DNA of 64,000 nucleotides from Albifimbria verrucaria (GCA_020081605.1 JAHREC010000018.1:682001-746000); one strand, 5' to 3'; shown: positions 47,301 through 59,032, numbered from the stretch's first letter. The notes: a model not told the origin generated them from the letters alone. Made by a program: numbers and translations.

Positions 47301-50300
47301 TTGTGGCGCTTGTGAGGGATGATGAGGCCAAAAATCCACCTTTAGACCCTGTCTCCAGAGTGCTATGGTATCGTCTGTGAGACGTTGCCAAGCACCGTCA
47401 CTTGTGAGGTTTATAGCTTGAAAGTGTGATAATTGTGGTCTTCCCAAAGCTTTCGCGGCCATTTTCGTGACAGTTGATTGAGATCCAGCTTCTATCCAGA
47501 CTGCATCCTTGTACTTGTCAGCCAGCCGTGTAACAGCATCATTGAAGTATACTGGCTCTCGAAGGTGCTCAGCAATGTATGAGGAGGATAATGGCACGGT
47601 ATTTTTAATCTTGGTAGCCCTTTCGACAGGGATATGTGGGGAAGAGAAAGCAATGTCGTGCGTGATCTGCTCTAGGCTAGCAGCAAGACCTTCAACTAAG
47701 GACGAGTGGAAAGCATGAGACGTGTTGAGCCGTTTATATCGTATAGAGGCTTTGAAACTGTCTTCATCTCGCAAGAAACTCTCCACACGATTGATAGACT
47801 CTGTAGACCCAGCCAACGTAAAACTTGTCGGGCCGTTGTAACAAGCAATGCTAGCTGGATACTTGCAAACCGACTCGTCTTGATTCGCACGGGCTAAAAG
47901 GTCCTCAACAAGCTGTAAATCACCCTCTACTGCCATCATTGACCCTTTGTCCGAGCCCCATGAGTCTCTGACCAAGTAGGCTCGACGAGCGACAACTTTC
48001 AGCCCATCAGTGAGTGTCATGGCACCAGCCACCGTTTGAGCAACTAGTTCACCAAAACTGTGTCCAATAACAGCCACAACTTGCAGTCCGCAGTCTATCC
48101 AACTTTTCGCACACGAGTATTGCATAGAAAAGAGTGCTGTCTGAAGTTGAACGGTGTCTTCAATTGGTTCTCGCTCGAAAATATCTGGATATATGCCAGG
48201 CAAACCCATGGATTTGCAAATGATATTACACTGGTCCAAATGTTTTCTCAGGATCGCGGTGTGTTCAAAAACATGCCGATCCAACCCTACAAAGGTCGAC
48301 ACTTGACCGCCAAAACATAGTATGACTGGTCGAGATGGCTTGTTGACTTCGTTTGCTGCCAGTTCATTCCGCTGGAAAGATTGTAAAGTTTCTTTGAAAG
48401 CCTCAATGGTGCTGGCTTGGAATATCAATGCACGGCCGAGGGATCGATTTGACTGAAGCGTGTTGCTGAATGCAATATTGGGCAAGGAGATAGAATCCGT
48501 GGAGGAGGCGAGCAGGGATAACAGTTTGGAAATGTACCTGTGGAGAGATTGGTCGTCTGTTCCGCTGACCCAGAACGGTTGGGACAGATCAGGTATTACA
48601 TCTCTCACTCCTGCATTTCTTTTGGTGGTGCTTCGGTGACGACCATTGAAGCGTTAGAACCTGATGCTCCATAATTGTTGATCAAAGCGGCTTTAAATGG
48701 GGCATTCCATGGAATAGAATGTGTCGAAATTTCGATCTTGTCCGATGAAGAGGCATGAAGTGCAGGATTTATTGTGGAATGACTGGCTTGCGGTGTGATG
48801 ATGCCCTTCTGGATCTGAAGCAATGTCTTTATCAAAGCCACAATTCCGGAAGCGCACTCAGCATGACCAACCAAACCTTTAACGGACCTCAAGGCAAGTG
48901 TGCGAGAGCGCTTCTGCCCACCAAGTGCCTGCCGTATGCCGCCATACTCAGCTGGGTCACCAACTGCCGTACCAGTGCCATGTGCTTCAACAAATGTAAT
49001 GGCATCAGGATCGAGCTTGGCGCGTTGGATTACTTCTTCGAAGAGATTGGATAAAGAAGGAGAGTTGGGCACGGTAATCGCCGTACAGTTCTGATTCTGG
49101 TGCACAGCAGTTGCTGCAATAGTCCCGAGAATTTGATCACCATCAGCAATAGCAGTAGAAAGGCGCTTCAGAAAGACAGCTCCGACGGCCTCACTACGAC
49201 AGTAACCGTCTCCTTTCGCGTCAAAAGGCTTGCACTGTCCGGTGGGACTGAGAAATGAAGCTCCTGCAAGATTCTGGAACCACAAGGGGCTTGTCACTAT
49301 AGCAGATGCTGTTAGCCTTTGAAACCCAGGAGTGTCTTAGGAGTAGCAACAAGACCAGAAGAAGTGAGAAATTTGAGAGTTATAAAAAGTTATACATACT
49401 GGCATTGACACCTCCAGCAAGTGCAGCGGTGCATTCGCCACTGAGCACAGCTTTACAAGCTTCATGAATCGCAACGGAAGAACCGGAACATGCAGTGTCG
49501 ATACTCATAGCAGGACCAGTCCAGCCAAAGAAGTGGCCGATTTTACCAGCAACGAAACTCATTAGAGAACCGGTGGCAGTGAATGCAGTTACAGCATGGC
49601 ACGCAGCATTGTCTTGGTAATCCACGTTGCTGACGCCAATGTAGCAGCCGATGTGTTTGTCAACGCTCCTGGATGACTGAAAATACCCCGATTGCTGCAC
49701 AGCCTGGTAAGCAGCTTGGAGGATCATTTTTGCTGTGGATCCATGGCTGAGGCTTCTCGCGGGCTCTTGTTGAAGAATTTGTGATCGAAAGAATGAATAT
49801 CTTCCACGAAATTGCCAAACCATTTTCTATTGGGATCGAGACTCCTCCATGGAGTTTCGAAGCTGAAACGATCACCAGGAATTTCAACATGCTGTGATTT
49901 GTTCTCACACAGCAGGCTCCAAAATCCTCAAGGTCGTTGGCGCCAGGAACCCTACATGACATACCAATCACTGCAATTCTGTCATGGTTTGGATCCTGTA
50001 GCTTGGTGGCTCTTGGCTTAAGCTTCATTTTACCAGCATCTATATCGGCCATGTGGATAAGTCTCTGGCCTATGCCACGGGTGAATGACTGCGGCACACA
50101 TCGTTCAAGGCCGAATGAGACCATTGATTGCTGGTCTTCGGTTAAGCCCAAACGTATCGATGCAAAGGTTTGGTGCCAATGGCAGTGATCAACCAATATT
50201 GCTTTGATTCCAATTTCGTGCAAGCTTCCACTTGCGATGTAGCTACCATTCTGTGATCGTGTAGGAAGAATCAAGTGTCTTGCATCTGGAAGCGAAAAAC

Positions 50301-51172
50301 TTTTACGCGAGTTGCAAAAGTCGACAAGATCCTGAATGCTTGTCTTCCGTTGAGGGTCATGGAAGCGCCCTTGGAGATTTAGTTCTGTAGCTGAGACTCC
50401 AATTTCTTTGAGCTTCTGTAGCAAAATCTTATTGAGATCTTTGGGTGCTGTCACAGTACTCCGATTGTCGTCATAGGTAACGGAGATGTAGGCCTATGGA
50501 ATATTTGTAAATAATGGAATGAAAAAGATTCAAGTGGAATTTGCATACCTCAGGGTATGCTTTCAATGTCTGAAGCATTTCATGTTTAATTCGGCGTGAC
50601 GGCCAAGCCGCAGAAAACGAGGTGAACTCGCGACCTTGATTCTGCATATCCACGACCGCTCCAATGAGTAGCGCCACTCGGATAGCAATAGCCCCATGAT
50701 GCTCCAGTTGTTCACGAGTCGCTGAACATGAGACTGCCAGAGCACTGAGGAGACCAGTGCAAAAGCCTGCTGCTTCTGCGGTGGCATTTGAGAGTAGCAC
50801 ATTATGTGCTTCATTGGCCAACAGACAATAACGCAAGTATTGAGTTAAATGTAAGATAATAACGAAGGGGCAAAGAAGGCGATTAGGCAGCGGAAACGAT
50901 ATGTTGGAAGCATCTCCAGTTCGAAGACACTCGGCCAGGTACTGGAGTTCTTGGTTGGTTTCTAGGTGTGCCAGTGAAGGAAACGACTGCTGAATGTTCT
51001 CCCAATGACCAGGTAGCTCGGCTAGAATTTGCAGGACCCACTCCAGCAAGCCCGGCAGTTCATGACACTGCGTCCTCAATTCGGCGAGAGATGCAGCAGT
51101 GAAAGAAAGGAGTTGTGGACCAAAGAGGTAGACTGTGGGCACTGATTCTGGTTTGGGCGTTGTGGACGCCAT
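44338..51172 (-). CDS. Non-reducing polyketide synthase, SAT-KS-AT-PT-ACP-R (frame breaks)
   Basis: Iterative type I synthase of about 2,190 residues making an aromatic polyketide released by reduction. SAT from 51172 (MASTTPKPESVPTVYLFGPQ, with active Cys in AGFCTGLLSA). KS from about 49985 (DRIAVIGMSCRVPG; Cys in DTACSGSSVA; His in EAHGTGT and GHAEC). AT with GHSFGEL near 48055. PT begins about 47230, with His in LLTGHKVANS and Asp in FSDVVDYSEVF. ACP Ser in LGIDSLMGMEL near 45880. A Ser-rich linker leads to the reductase, with VLVTGATGSLGAHLV, ISSIATVG and YSDAKLVCERL. It ends at 44338. Introns near 50495, 49350 and 46480. Breaks near 49935, 48607, 47300, 46850 and 45250. Catalytic residues all present. 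No C-methyltransferase domain fits between ACP and R. Confidence 0.93.
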
Positions 51173-51492
51173 GTGAGCTGTGGTGCATTGAAGCTACCAG
51201 ACACATTTGTTCTACTGCAGATTTTCCTGCATGAAAGACATGTACAAAGCAGCCGTGATGGGCATTATAGCTTATGACTGCCAGTTTGCCGTGCCTAGCA
51301 CGGAGCAGTGTTCGGAACATGAAGAAGTGGAGACTTGTGAAGTGAATACTACCTTCCAAGCTTTACACCATATCCACAGCGTGTGGAGAATGCTTGAGGA
51401 ATAAGAACTTTGGTTACTGACATATCAAATCCCATCTGGCAAGGAAGTTGTTACTGTACCTGCATATGATCCTGAAGAACGACAAGCTTGGC

Positions 51493-51503
51493 TCGGGCGC
51501 CGA
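51493..51503. promoter_or_regulatory. TCGG-GCG-CCGA palindrome
   Basis: Perfect inverted CGG half-sites with 3-base centre, the kind bound by Zn2Cys6 dimers. It also fits the TCG-N5-CGA frame known for AflR. 57 bases from a second copy. Confidence 0.6.
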
Positions 51504-51549
51504 AAATCTGCCCCATCAAAAACACACGTGCCTCACAAGACGGGCAAGC

Positions 51550-51560
51550 TCGGACTCCGA
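51550..51560. promoter_or_regulatory. TCGG-ACT-CCGA palindrome
   Basis: Second perfect copy in the PKS/SDR promoter. It fits the AflR consensus TCGSWNNSCGR at every position. Confidence 0.65.
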
Positions 51561-51651
51561 AGTGGGACATGTTTAGTTAAGTAACTTATCATGAGACTCT
51601 GAATTACAAACCAGACGTACCACAATTTGAATTACATGCTTTCAGGTCGTC

Positions 51652-52629
51652 ATGAGTTTCTTCTACTCGCAGCTCTTTGTCACGCCAGCGTACCCGACCC
51701 ACTCCTTCAAGGGTCTCACGGTTATTGTAACCGGGTCTAATGTTGGCTTAGGATTTGAGGCAGCTCGTCACTTTGCTCGTTTGGGAGCCAGCAAAATCAT
51801 TCTCGCAGTGCGTAATGTACAGGCTGGAGAGGCAGCAAAAACAGCTATCGAAACTTCGACAAAGAGGCCGGGATGCTGTGAAGTATGGGAGCTAGACCTT
51901 GCCTCGTTTGACTCAGTCAAGGCCTTTGGGCAGCGTGTTTCCCAGCTCTCTCGACTCGATATTGTGGTTGAGAATGCAGGTGTTGCCAATCCCGAGACAT
52001 TTATCACAGTCGAGGGCCACGAGCGACACATTACTATCAATGTCATCAGCACCCTGCTACTAGCCTTGTTGCTTATCCCTAAGCTGGAGGCATCAGGCAA
52101 AGCTTTCCCAGATAGCTCACCGCACCTTACAATTGTCACCAGCGAGTTGCACGCCACGACAGAGTTCCCTGAGCGGAAAGCTGAGGATATTTTTGCAGCT
52201 TTGAATAACAAGCAAACTACCAAAATGGCTGAGAGATATGCCACCTCTAAACTGCTCGAAATACTAGTAGTGCGTGAGATCTCTCCGTCTCTGGAAAGCA
52301 CAGGTGTTATTGTCAATCTTGTGAACCCTGGCCTCTGCCATTCTGCATTGGCGCGGGACTATGGCTGGGGATTTTGGCTGTTCAAACTTGTTCTGGCGCG
52401 TTCTACGGAAGTCGGCAGCAGGACCCTGCTCGCAGGCGCTTCAGCCGATGCCAGCAGCCACGGCATGTATATTTCCGATGGTCTTGTCGCTCCAGGCGAT
52501 TTGTCGGCATTTGTAAAGAGTGAGGATGGCGCAGCTACACAAGCAAGGGTCTGGAAACAACTAAGAAGAATATTGGAAGAAATTGATCCCGGCTGTACTG
52601 GTATTATAGCAAAGAGTGATTTTGCGTAG
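51652..52629 (+). CDS. Short-chain dehydrogenase/reductase of the polyketide cluster
   Basis: A 325-residue NAD(P)-dependent oxidoreductase, single exon and unbroken. Cofactor motif TGSNVGLGFEAARHFARLGA near residue 27, NADP-friendly ILAVRN, structural NAGVAN, and catalytic YATSK (Tyr and Lys) with the upstream Ser in IVTSELHATTE. The region after it (VIVNLVNPGLCHSALARDYG) is typical of the retinol-dehydrogenase-like SDRs common in fungal clusters. Divergent from the PKS across a promoter with two palindromes, so co-expression is likely. It may reduce the aldehyde or a ketone of the PKS product. Confidence 0.9.
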   Translation: MSFFYSQLFVTPAYPTHSFKGLTVIVTGSNVGLGFEAARHFARLGASKIILAVRNVQAGEAAKTAIETSTKRPGCCEVWELDLASFDSVKAFGQRVSQLSRLDIVVENAGVANPETFITVEGHERHITINVISTLLLALLLIPKLEASGKAFPDSSPHLTIVTSELHATTEFPERKAEDIFAALNNKQTTKMAERYATSKLLEILVVREISPSLESTGVIVNLVNPGLCHSALARDYGWGFWLFKLVLARSTEVGSRTLLAGASADASSHGMYISDGLVAPGDLSAFVKSEDGAATQARVWKQLRRILEEIDPGCTGIIAKSDFA

Positions 52630-52674
52630 GAATCTGAGGAATGGTGAGACAATCCCATAAATCGATATAATAAG

Positions 52675-52740
52675 ATTGAGCTCCATCATTAAGAAACGTT
52701 TCATAACATTGAGCTCCATCATTAAGAAACGTTTCATAAC
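52675..52740. repeat. Perfect 33-base tandem duplication
   Basis: Two identical head-to-tail units (52675-52707 and 52708-52740), each starting ATTGAGCTCCATC, lying 46 bases after the SDR stop. Non-coding. Confidence 0.9.
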
Positions 52741-53133
52741 CTGTCCATTCTCATTTCTGCCCCGTTGCTGCGATCTGAAGGGGTTGCGATGCATACCCTG
52801 AAGCTATATTGAATGCTTCCAGTTTAAGACTCACTAGGCAGGGTACGTTTTCCCCATTACTGCAATTCAATATCAAACACTTAATTTACTCGCATGAGTG
52901 TCATGTAAGAAGCAATAGAACGAAGAAAACCCCAACATGCAATCGTCGATGCTTGACAATGATAGTACCACAGACAGTAACCAACCTCTATTCTGGACTA
53001 GAAAGGGTCTAGCAGAAAATACAAGCAGCCTTCTAGAGCTGGGTAGCCATGCACACCAGAGACGGCAACACCCGAAATGCTTCTGCAACAGGGGAGGGGC
53101 ACGGGCTCCGTCTCAATCACCCCTGCTCGGGCC

Positions 53134-53144
53134 TCGGATTCCGA
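53134..53144. promoter_or_regulatory. TCGG-ATT-CCGA palindrome
   Basis: Third perfect copy, 242 bases upstream of the membrane-protein start at 53386. It also fits the AflR consensus. Confidence 0.62.
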
Positions 53145-53385
53145 ACCACCTTTCTCCCCATGAGCCCTGGACAATGCAACGTAGAAAAGCGGAGCTGTCG
53201 AACTAGATGACATACTGTAGCATACGCACTATGTGTATCTATATCTGTGGTTTCTTTGAATAACAAACTTCGGCTGCTTCTTGGATAAATCTTTCCTTGA
53301 AGCCCCGTGCTCACTCGAGTGAACATTTCCTTCGTAATTACACCAACTGCAAGTTCCTTCAGATACACCTCTCAACCTGATCATA

Positions 53386-54136
53386 ATGGTCAACCGAATC
53401 GATGAGACTACGCCTTTGCGTGGGTTCAAAGCAACTCAACAGCATGCAACCCTTGATAAACTTGTCATTTTCTGTGGCCCCTTAGCCCAGCTCTTTTTCG
53501 TCACTTTTCTGCCCGCTTCCTTCAACTTCCCCCAATCAGTCCGTCCCTCTCAGCAGAGGCAACAGCGGATCATTATCGGCGGAACGAGAAAGGATTACAG
53601 GCTGGAATCTCCATCATGCTCTTGTGCGGAGCCGTTTGGCCGCTCTTTGTTGCGGGCATTAACCGTCAGCTCGCCAAAATTCCAGGTGTCAGTCGTACAG
53701 CATTGCAAGGACAGCTAGCTGCCGGATGCTTAGGGTCTCTGTCTATGATGCTGCCGTCAATGTTTTCTCTGTCGTCATCTACCGCCTTGAACGCGACCCT
53801 GTCCTCACTCAGACCCTGAGCGACCTCGCCTGGTTTGTCTTTGCCATGGGGTTTCCACCTTTTATTGGACAGGACATGATGATTTCATATGCAATCCTCT
53901 GCGATAAGCGTGAAAAGCCGCTTATTCCCCACTGGGTGGCTTGGGCTACTTCAGGACTTACTCTGACTCTCTACCCTGCTCTGGTCATTCACTGTGTCAA
54001 GAGTGGCCCTCTTGCCTGGAATGGAGCCCTGGGATTTTGGGCTGGTGCTATTGGATTTGGAGCTCAGGTTGGAATTCTTGTTCCTCACCTGCTAAAGGCC
54101 CATGCTTCACCTGACCCTGAATCTCTTGATATCTGA
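53386..54136 (+). CDS. Polytopic membrane protein of the polyketide cluster (frame breaks)
   Basis: The start at 53386 (MVNRIDETTPLRGFKATQQH) is followed by LVIFCGPLAQLFFVTFLPAS. Then, in shifted frames, helices IMLLCGAVWPLFVAGI, GCLGSLSMMLPSMF, LAWFVFAMGFPPFIG, VAWATSGLTLTLYPALVI and LGFWAGAIGFGAQVGILVPH. About 245 residues and six or seven membrane segments. Breaks near 53550, 53610 and 53740. No family was recognised. The pairs FPPFIGQDMMISYAIL and CDKREKPLIPHWV are polar and may line an active site or pore. A cyclase-like, oxygenase-like or transport role are all open. A cluster palindrome upstream suggests co-regulation. Confidence 0.7.
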
Positions 54137-54484
54137 TCATAACATACGTATGATATCCAAGCATTTGGTGTTACAGCTGGTGCCTTCGACTTGAGCATTT
54201 CTCGTATCTAAAGGAAGCATTAACATGAGGTGTGAAGTGAGATTTGCCTGGATGTTATTAGTCGTAGAGATTAAGTTGTACCTAATAGAACCCTTGTTGG
54301 AAGATCTATGTCAAATCTCATTATTTGTAAAAGCTATCTCCTATTTACGCCCTAGAAAACCTGCCCGGTCTCCTAAAGCTAGGTCAATATAATACAATAC
54401 AATACATTGCAGCCCTGAGAACTATTTACAGAAGCCCATCTCAAGTACCAAGCAAGGCCACTCTGCGAATCCTCTTGAAGAACA
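54137..54484. other. Convergent 3' flanks of the membrane-protein and regulator genes
   Basis: No gene signal. A short ATACAATACAATACAT repeat lies near 54390. Confidence 0.5.
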
Positions 54485-56819
54485 TTAAGTGGTTCTTAGA
54501 AAAGGTATTGACAAATCATTCGCTACATCTCCAATCCTAGGCCGTTTCGTTCTGCGGTTGCTGGGGTCCTGATAAACTCGCATGCCTGGTGCATGATCGT
54601 TAAATGAGCCTTGCATGAACTCCCAGGACATGTCGCCACTAGAGGGTGTAAAGTTAGGTAGAGCTTCACTATTCGTGGCTCCCAGTGTATCTGTACAAGC
54701 CGGCCACATCTCATTTGTTAGTGTAGAGATATTGTTGTTTGGCATTGTTTCACATGAATGACCATTCTTCACTACTTGAATAAGTTCAAGCAGGGTTTCA
54801 AATATTTGCTCAATTTGTAGCGTGCGATTTTGCGATTGTGCTTTTTGTTTACTTCGACAACGCAGAGGTGAACGCTCTGGAGCAATTGTAGGTCTTGGCA
54901 GTCTGCCTCGCAACCAGCGGGTTCCTGCCTAGCTGCATCCTGGCATCTTCGTAGGATCTCAGTCGTGAGTTGGAAGAAAGCCATAACGGGAAACGCATCG
55001 AACAGGGGACTAATCGACCAGTGGAAGTGGCCGACTTCGAAGTCGCGATGGAATCCTGGTCAGTGCGCCCGTTGCCATTGTCAGAACTAGATGCTGAATG
55101 AAGAGATTGGAGTTTTTGTAACATGTTCTGATCGTGTTTCTCGTAGCACACCAGCAAGATGAGACAGCAAGCTCGCGCGTCATCCAAAATGGCTCTCGCA
55201 TGGCCTTCATCATAAGTGCAATTATAAGCCAGCATTCTAGTGGCTAGAAAAGTCATTTGTACTTCAGCTTCGTGTAATGATAAGAACGGTAGCTTGTATA
55301 TCCCGTGTTTTATTTTCCAACATTCTAGATCATGTCCGATGCTTGCAATGTCAGCCATTGCTTGAGCTGGTGGCTGTTGCGCAGCGCTTTGGAGGTGGCG
55401 ATACAGCTGTTCCTGAATCTCTGCAAGGCGTCTGCGGGCAACGGTGTTGGGGTCTGCAAATATAGGAACGTCCATCTCAGGAAATCGACTTCGATCAAAG
55501 CTTGGGAGCCAGCATATCGAGGTCCGCGACAAAGCCAGTGTCTTGTCTCTCAGATGGAGTGACATGTAGGTTTTGTACCGCTCTTGGGCCTCGTGGTTGC
55601 CAGCTTGACTTTCGGCAATGAGAAAGTTTTGATGCAAGCCAGCTAGTTTTGCTAGAAGACAGGCTTGAGCAAAGATAGCACAACTTCTGACTGTGGTGCA
55701 GTATCTCTCTGCAACAATACTCTTGTAAAAACATTAGAGCTTTGAGTGTGGCCATAGGCATTCAGACTTACTAGTAGTGCCAACGCCTGTACGTTGATCA
55801 GTTTAGGAGTTGTGAGTAGATGAGCTCGATGAAAAGCCGCCCTCATGACGTGAAAGAACGGAAGCGAGAATTGTGATCCCACCAATGAATCAGTTCCCTA
55901 CCAGGGTCCTCGGCCCCAAGAACGAGCAAGATGATAATGTTGAAACAAATGGCCCATGCGTCATTAGTGGATGTCGAAGGACTTGAGTACACACGCTCTA
56001 TATTTGTTGCAAGGTTTGCTTCTACAAATATATCGGTAGAGGAGTCTAGATGAGAGAAAAACTGTGGCAATACCATGAGTAACAGCTGCTTTGGTGGTAG
56101 GTGTATTGCTGTAATTTCTTCGGGTTCTGTAGGCGGCTCAAATGCTGCTATGGAGCATATACTCTCTAGCAGGGCTTCGCACTTCCTTTGCTGATCATTG
56201 GTATCCAGTTCATTGCTTCCTTCATGACCATCTGACTCTGGAAGGGGTTCGGCAGTGACCCAATTAGTCCTGGGTTTCATGAATTCAGTCGACCTGAAAG
56301 CCTCGCTCAATTCGTGGCATAGTGAAAGGAGTGTTCCAGGCCCGTGGTACTGGTCCCCTGGTTTTCTGATCCCCTAACGACCCGTCTCTTACTAACAGGA
56401 GTTTTGAACGATGGGACCCGGTACGAGTTATCACTCGATATGCTATCCTCAGCAGTTGAGCCACTGGACTCAGAATTGAATATGCGATGCACATATTCAC
56501 CTGAAGTATTTGATTTGAGCTGATTCGTAAGCCAGGATAGCTCCCTTCAATACCTGTAAGCCGAGCTTCAAGACGATCAAAGTTGCGACAGCTTATGTGG
56601 AGCTCATGTCAGCATGCACCTTGACTACCTGTAACAACGGTCCGTAAACTTACAGAAGCTTCGTGTGGTTCACTCTCTTTTCTGGGACGCTATAGTCGCA
56701 CTCAGCCCCATCATTCGTGCAGCCCATGCATGCCGGCTTCTCTCTCCGCAGCGGACTTTCCGCTCACGGCAGCGCACACAAGCGATGTCTTGCCGATTTA
56801 GAGTCGAGATCGAATCCAT
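54485..56819 (-). CDS. Zn2Cys6 transcription factor of the polyketide cluster (frame breaks)
   Basis: Probable pathway activator. The start at 56819 reads MDSISTLNRQDIACVRCRER. The zinc cluster has C-2-C-6-C in CVRCRERKVRC, and C-2-C-6-C in CMGCTNDGAEC in a shifted frame, with a break near 56745 in a GA repeat. An intron and the helix FDRLEARLTG follow. A long acidic middle region comes next (ELSEAFRSTEFMKPRTNW, then TAIHLPPKQLLLMVLPQFFS). The C-terminal domain includes AICFNIIILLVLGAEDP, HVMRAAFHRAHLLTTP and FLATRMLAYNCTYDEGHA. Breaks near 56440, 56290, 55860, 55750, 54960 and 54860. It ends at 54485. Lies inside the cluster and likely binds the TCGG-N3-CCGA palindromes (inferred). Confidence 0.82.
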
Positions 56820-57503
56820 CCTAGCATTTCATACAATGTAAGAAGAGTTAAAGACTTATGAATAGCCTATGAAGATGACAGAGCAAACGGGAAGCTATCA
56901 CATTTCGGAATCGAAAATACAGCCAACACTCACATACATAGTCCACTTGCGGACTAAGTGACCCTGCACCATTCTGCACACGATGCTCATCTCGCCTTCA
57001 CGTGTTTCTTTATCTCTCGAACTCTCTACTCTCTCGATACGTTTACGGCGAAAGCGAGCAGCCAGATCCTTCTATGCAACGACACCCCACTTATGTCAAC
57101 CTTCGTTCCTTGTGGGACTTTGGCCTTGGACCCTAGTTTGGGACTCCGCCTCGAACCCTGGGCCCGATCGTGGGAGAAATACGGAGTAGAGAGCCGCTAA
57201 ATCGCGACTTCCGATTACAAATCCCTATGGGAACTATCTGATGGGTTAAGGGCTTCGGTGTCAGACTCAGCCTAAACCACACACTTGGAACGAGTGCATG
57301 AACGAGCAGTTCAATGTGGAGCCGCGCCCCCTGCTTGCATCTCCGAGTTATCAGTATTCCTTCAGTGGTCATGTTTCTCTAGCCGCGGTCCGCTCCTCTC
57401 CTCTCCGCCCCTGGTTAGAACGTTCCAAGGCATCTAATATTCAACATCATTAACATAGAACCTGCCTGATCAGACCTTGTGGTTGCCCAGCTTGTAACCG
57501 ACG

Positions 57504-57514
57504 TTCGGGTTCCG
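57504..57514. promoter_or_regulatory. TCGG-GTT-CCGG, one-mismatch cluster palindrome
   Basis: One base off the TCGG-N3-CCGA rule, about 685 bases upstream of the regulator's start. Weak on its own. Confidence 0.25.
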
Positions 57515-58805
57515 GGCACAACGAAGGCGCATCGCATTACCTAACCGCCCATTCTCATCGTAATCCTTTCTACTTTGGGTCATTGAAAAGCCCTTGTAAA
57601 TCCCATTGCCATTTCAGGCCAATCGCCACACCGTAATCGTGCATCCTTCTTGGCACACGCTCCTACTTACGATCCATTGATTTTCTTGTTTTCTAAGGAT
57701 TCATCATTCGGAAAACGGCAAAATTAACTGTGCTTCTTTCTCCAGAAATCGCACGTTTATACGACGTTACATGCGTTAGTAATAGCCAGTCAAATCATAC
57801 ACAAGCCGGTGCACTTTGTGGATTGTTCACCCATGCCAAAGTTTCCACATAGCACAGGTCTAGAACTATCCCGGTTGACCTTATTCAGGGGTAGATCGAA
57901 GTCTATGCGGAATAGAGCAGGGACCGGGGTTTTCACCTAAAGTCCTAGTAGCACGAGGGAGCAACCCTGTCAAAGCTCCCGGGATCTGGAGGTGTGATTA
58001 AGGCATCCCACCCATACCTTTCCTCCAAGAACGTGGATTGTTGGCACTGATATATGCAATGCGATAAGTATGTTCCCAGCTCCCAGGACTAAGTTTTCTT
58101 TCGACCTTCCTTCTCCAGCGTGCCATGGATAGTCCGGCAACCAATGGTCTGGGCGGGTGCGGTAGCGGTTTTGTGTGCAGCTGATCACGAAACAGGGTAA
58201 TGTACTGGCTGCAAGGGTAGACTTCGCAGAAATTTTGCCGAACTTGAATTATAATATGTTGACTTTTGGGCGTTAGTGTTGGTGCCGAGAGTTGATAAGA
58301 CAAACACAGTAATTGGGACTAAGTCTTGGAGATCAGGTTTGAAATGCCATGTTCATTTTTGCATCAAAAGTCGTCATAATAATGAAGATGGCGAGAACTC
58401 AGATACATCAATTGGTGACCTGGCTCAGCTGAATGAATTTGGAGTTCGGTACCAAAGGACCATTTGCCTGAGGTGGTGTCCCCGTCTTCAACATCAGGAA
58501 CATCTTCGTCGACACCATCTTCTAAAAGTAATATGGGCATTTGGCGTTGCATTTTCATTAATATGAAAGGTAGAAAATAAGACGATAGGATCTTGGTACG
58601 GACGTAGCATTGTCTGTGGTGGTCTTCTGTCTTCCCGAGGCGGCCACCGACTAAGCACACCATCTTGCACTGGAAGCTGAGCCAAAGTGCATTTTAGGAT
58701 CATTGAGCAGCAATATTGGAGGGATCCCCTCAGGAGGTGCCCACCACTGGCCGCGTATAGGAACTTCGGTGCACGCCAAATCACTTCAAACTAACTGTGA
58801 GCTGT

Positions 58806-58816
58806 TCGGAAGCCGA
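58806..58816. promoter_or_regulatory. TCGG-AAG-CCGA palindrome
   Basis: Fourth perfect copy, 217 bases upstream of the methyltransferase-like gene at 59033. It ties that gene to the cluster regulon. Confidence 0.6.
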
Positions 58817-58876
58817 ATAGAACAGAAGAGGCGGAGAAAAGGGCGCTCGGCGGGAGGGATAGGCTGAGCAAAGGAT

Positions 58877-58887
58877 TCGGCCTCCGC
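58877..58887. promoter_or_regulatory. TCGG-CCT-CCGC, one-mismatch cluster palindrome
   Basis: A near match 61 bases downstream of the perfect copy at 58806 and 146 bases before the gene start. Paired spacing resembles the 57-base pair in the PKS promoter. Confidence 0.35.
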
Positions 58888-59032
58888 CAACGTCGGACAC
58901 TCCGGGTTGCGAAATGAGATGCCGCATCCTTTACGAAGCAGTATTTATTGTGTGGAAGCGCATGGTTCAGCTAATGATGGCACCTAGACCTCGGCCAAAG
59001 ATAGACGGATCTTAGTCTCCCCAGTAGCCGAG

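Larger units (their letters stand above)
51173..51651. other. Divergent promoter of PKS and SDR
   Basis: 479 bases between the two starts, containing two perfect TCGG-N3-CCGA palindromes. Confidence 0.6.
52630..53385. other. Intergenic region between the SDR and the membrane-protein gene
   Basis: Contains the tandem duplication and one TCGG-N3-CCGA copy. No gene. Confidence 0.5.
56820..59032. other. Long intergenic region
   Basis: 2.2 kb with no supported gene. Holds the regulator's promoter on the left and that of the methyltransferase-like gene on the right. Confidence 0.5.
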
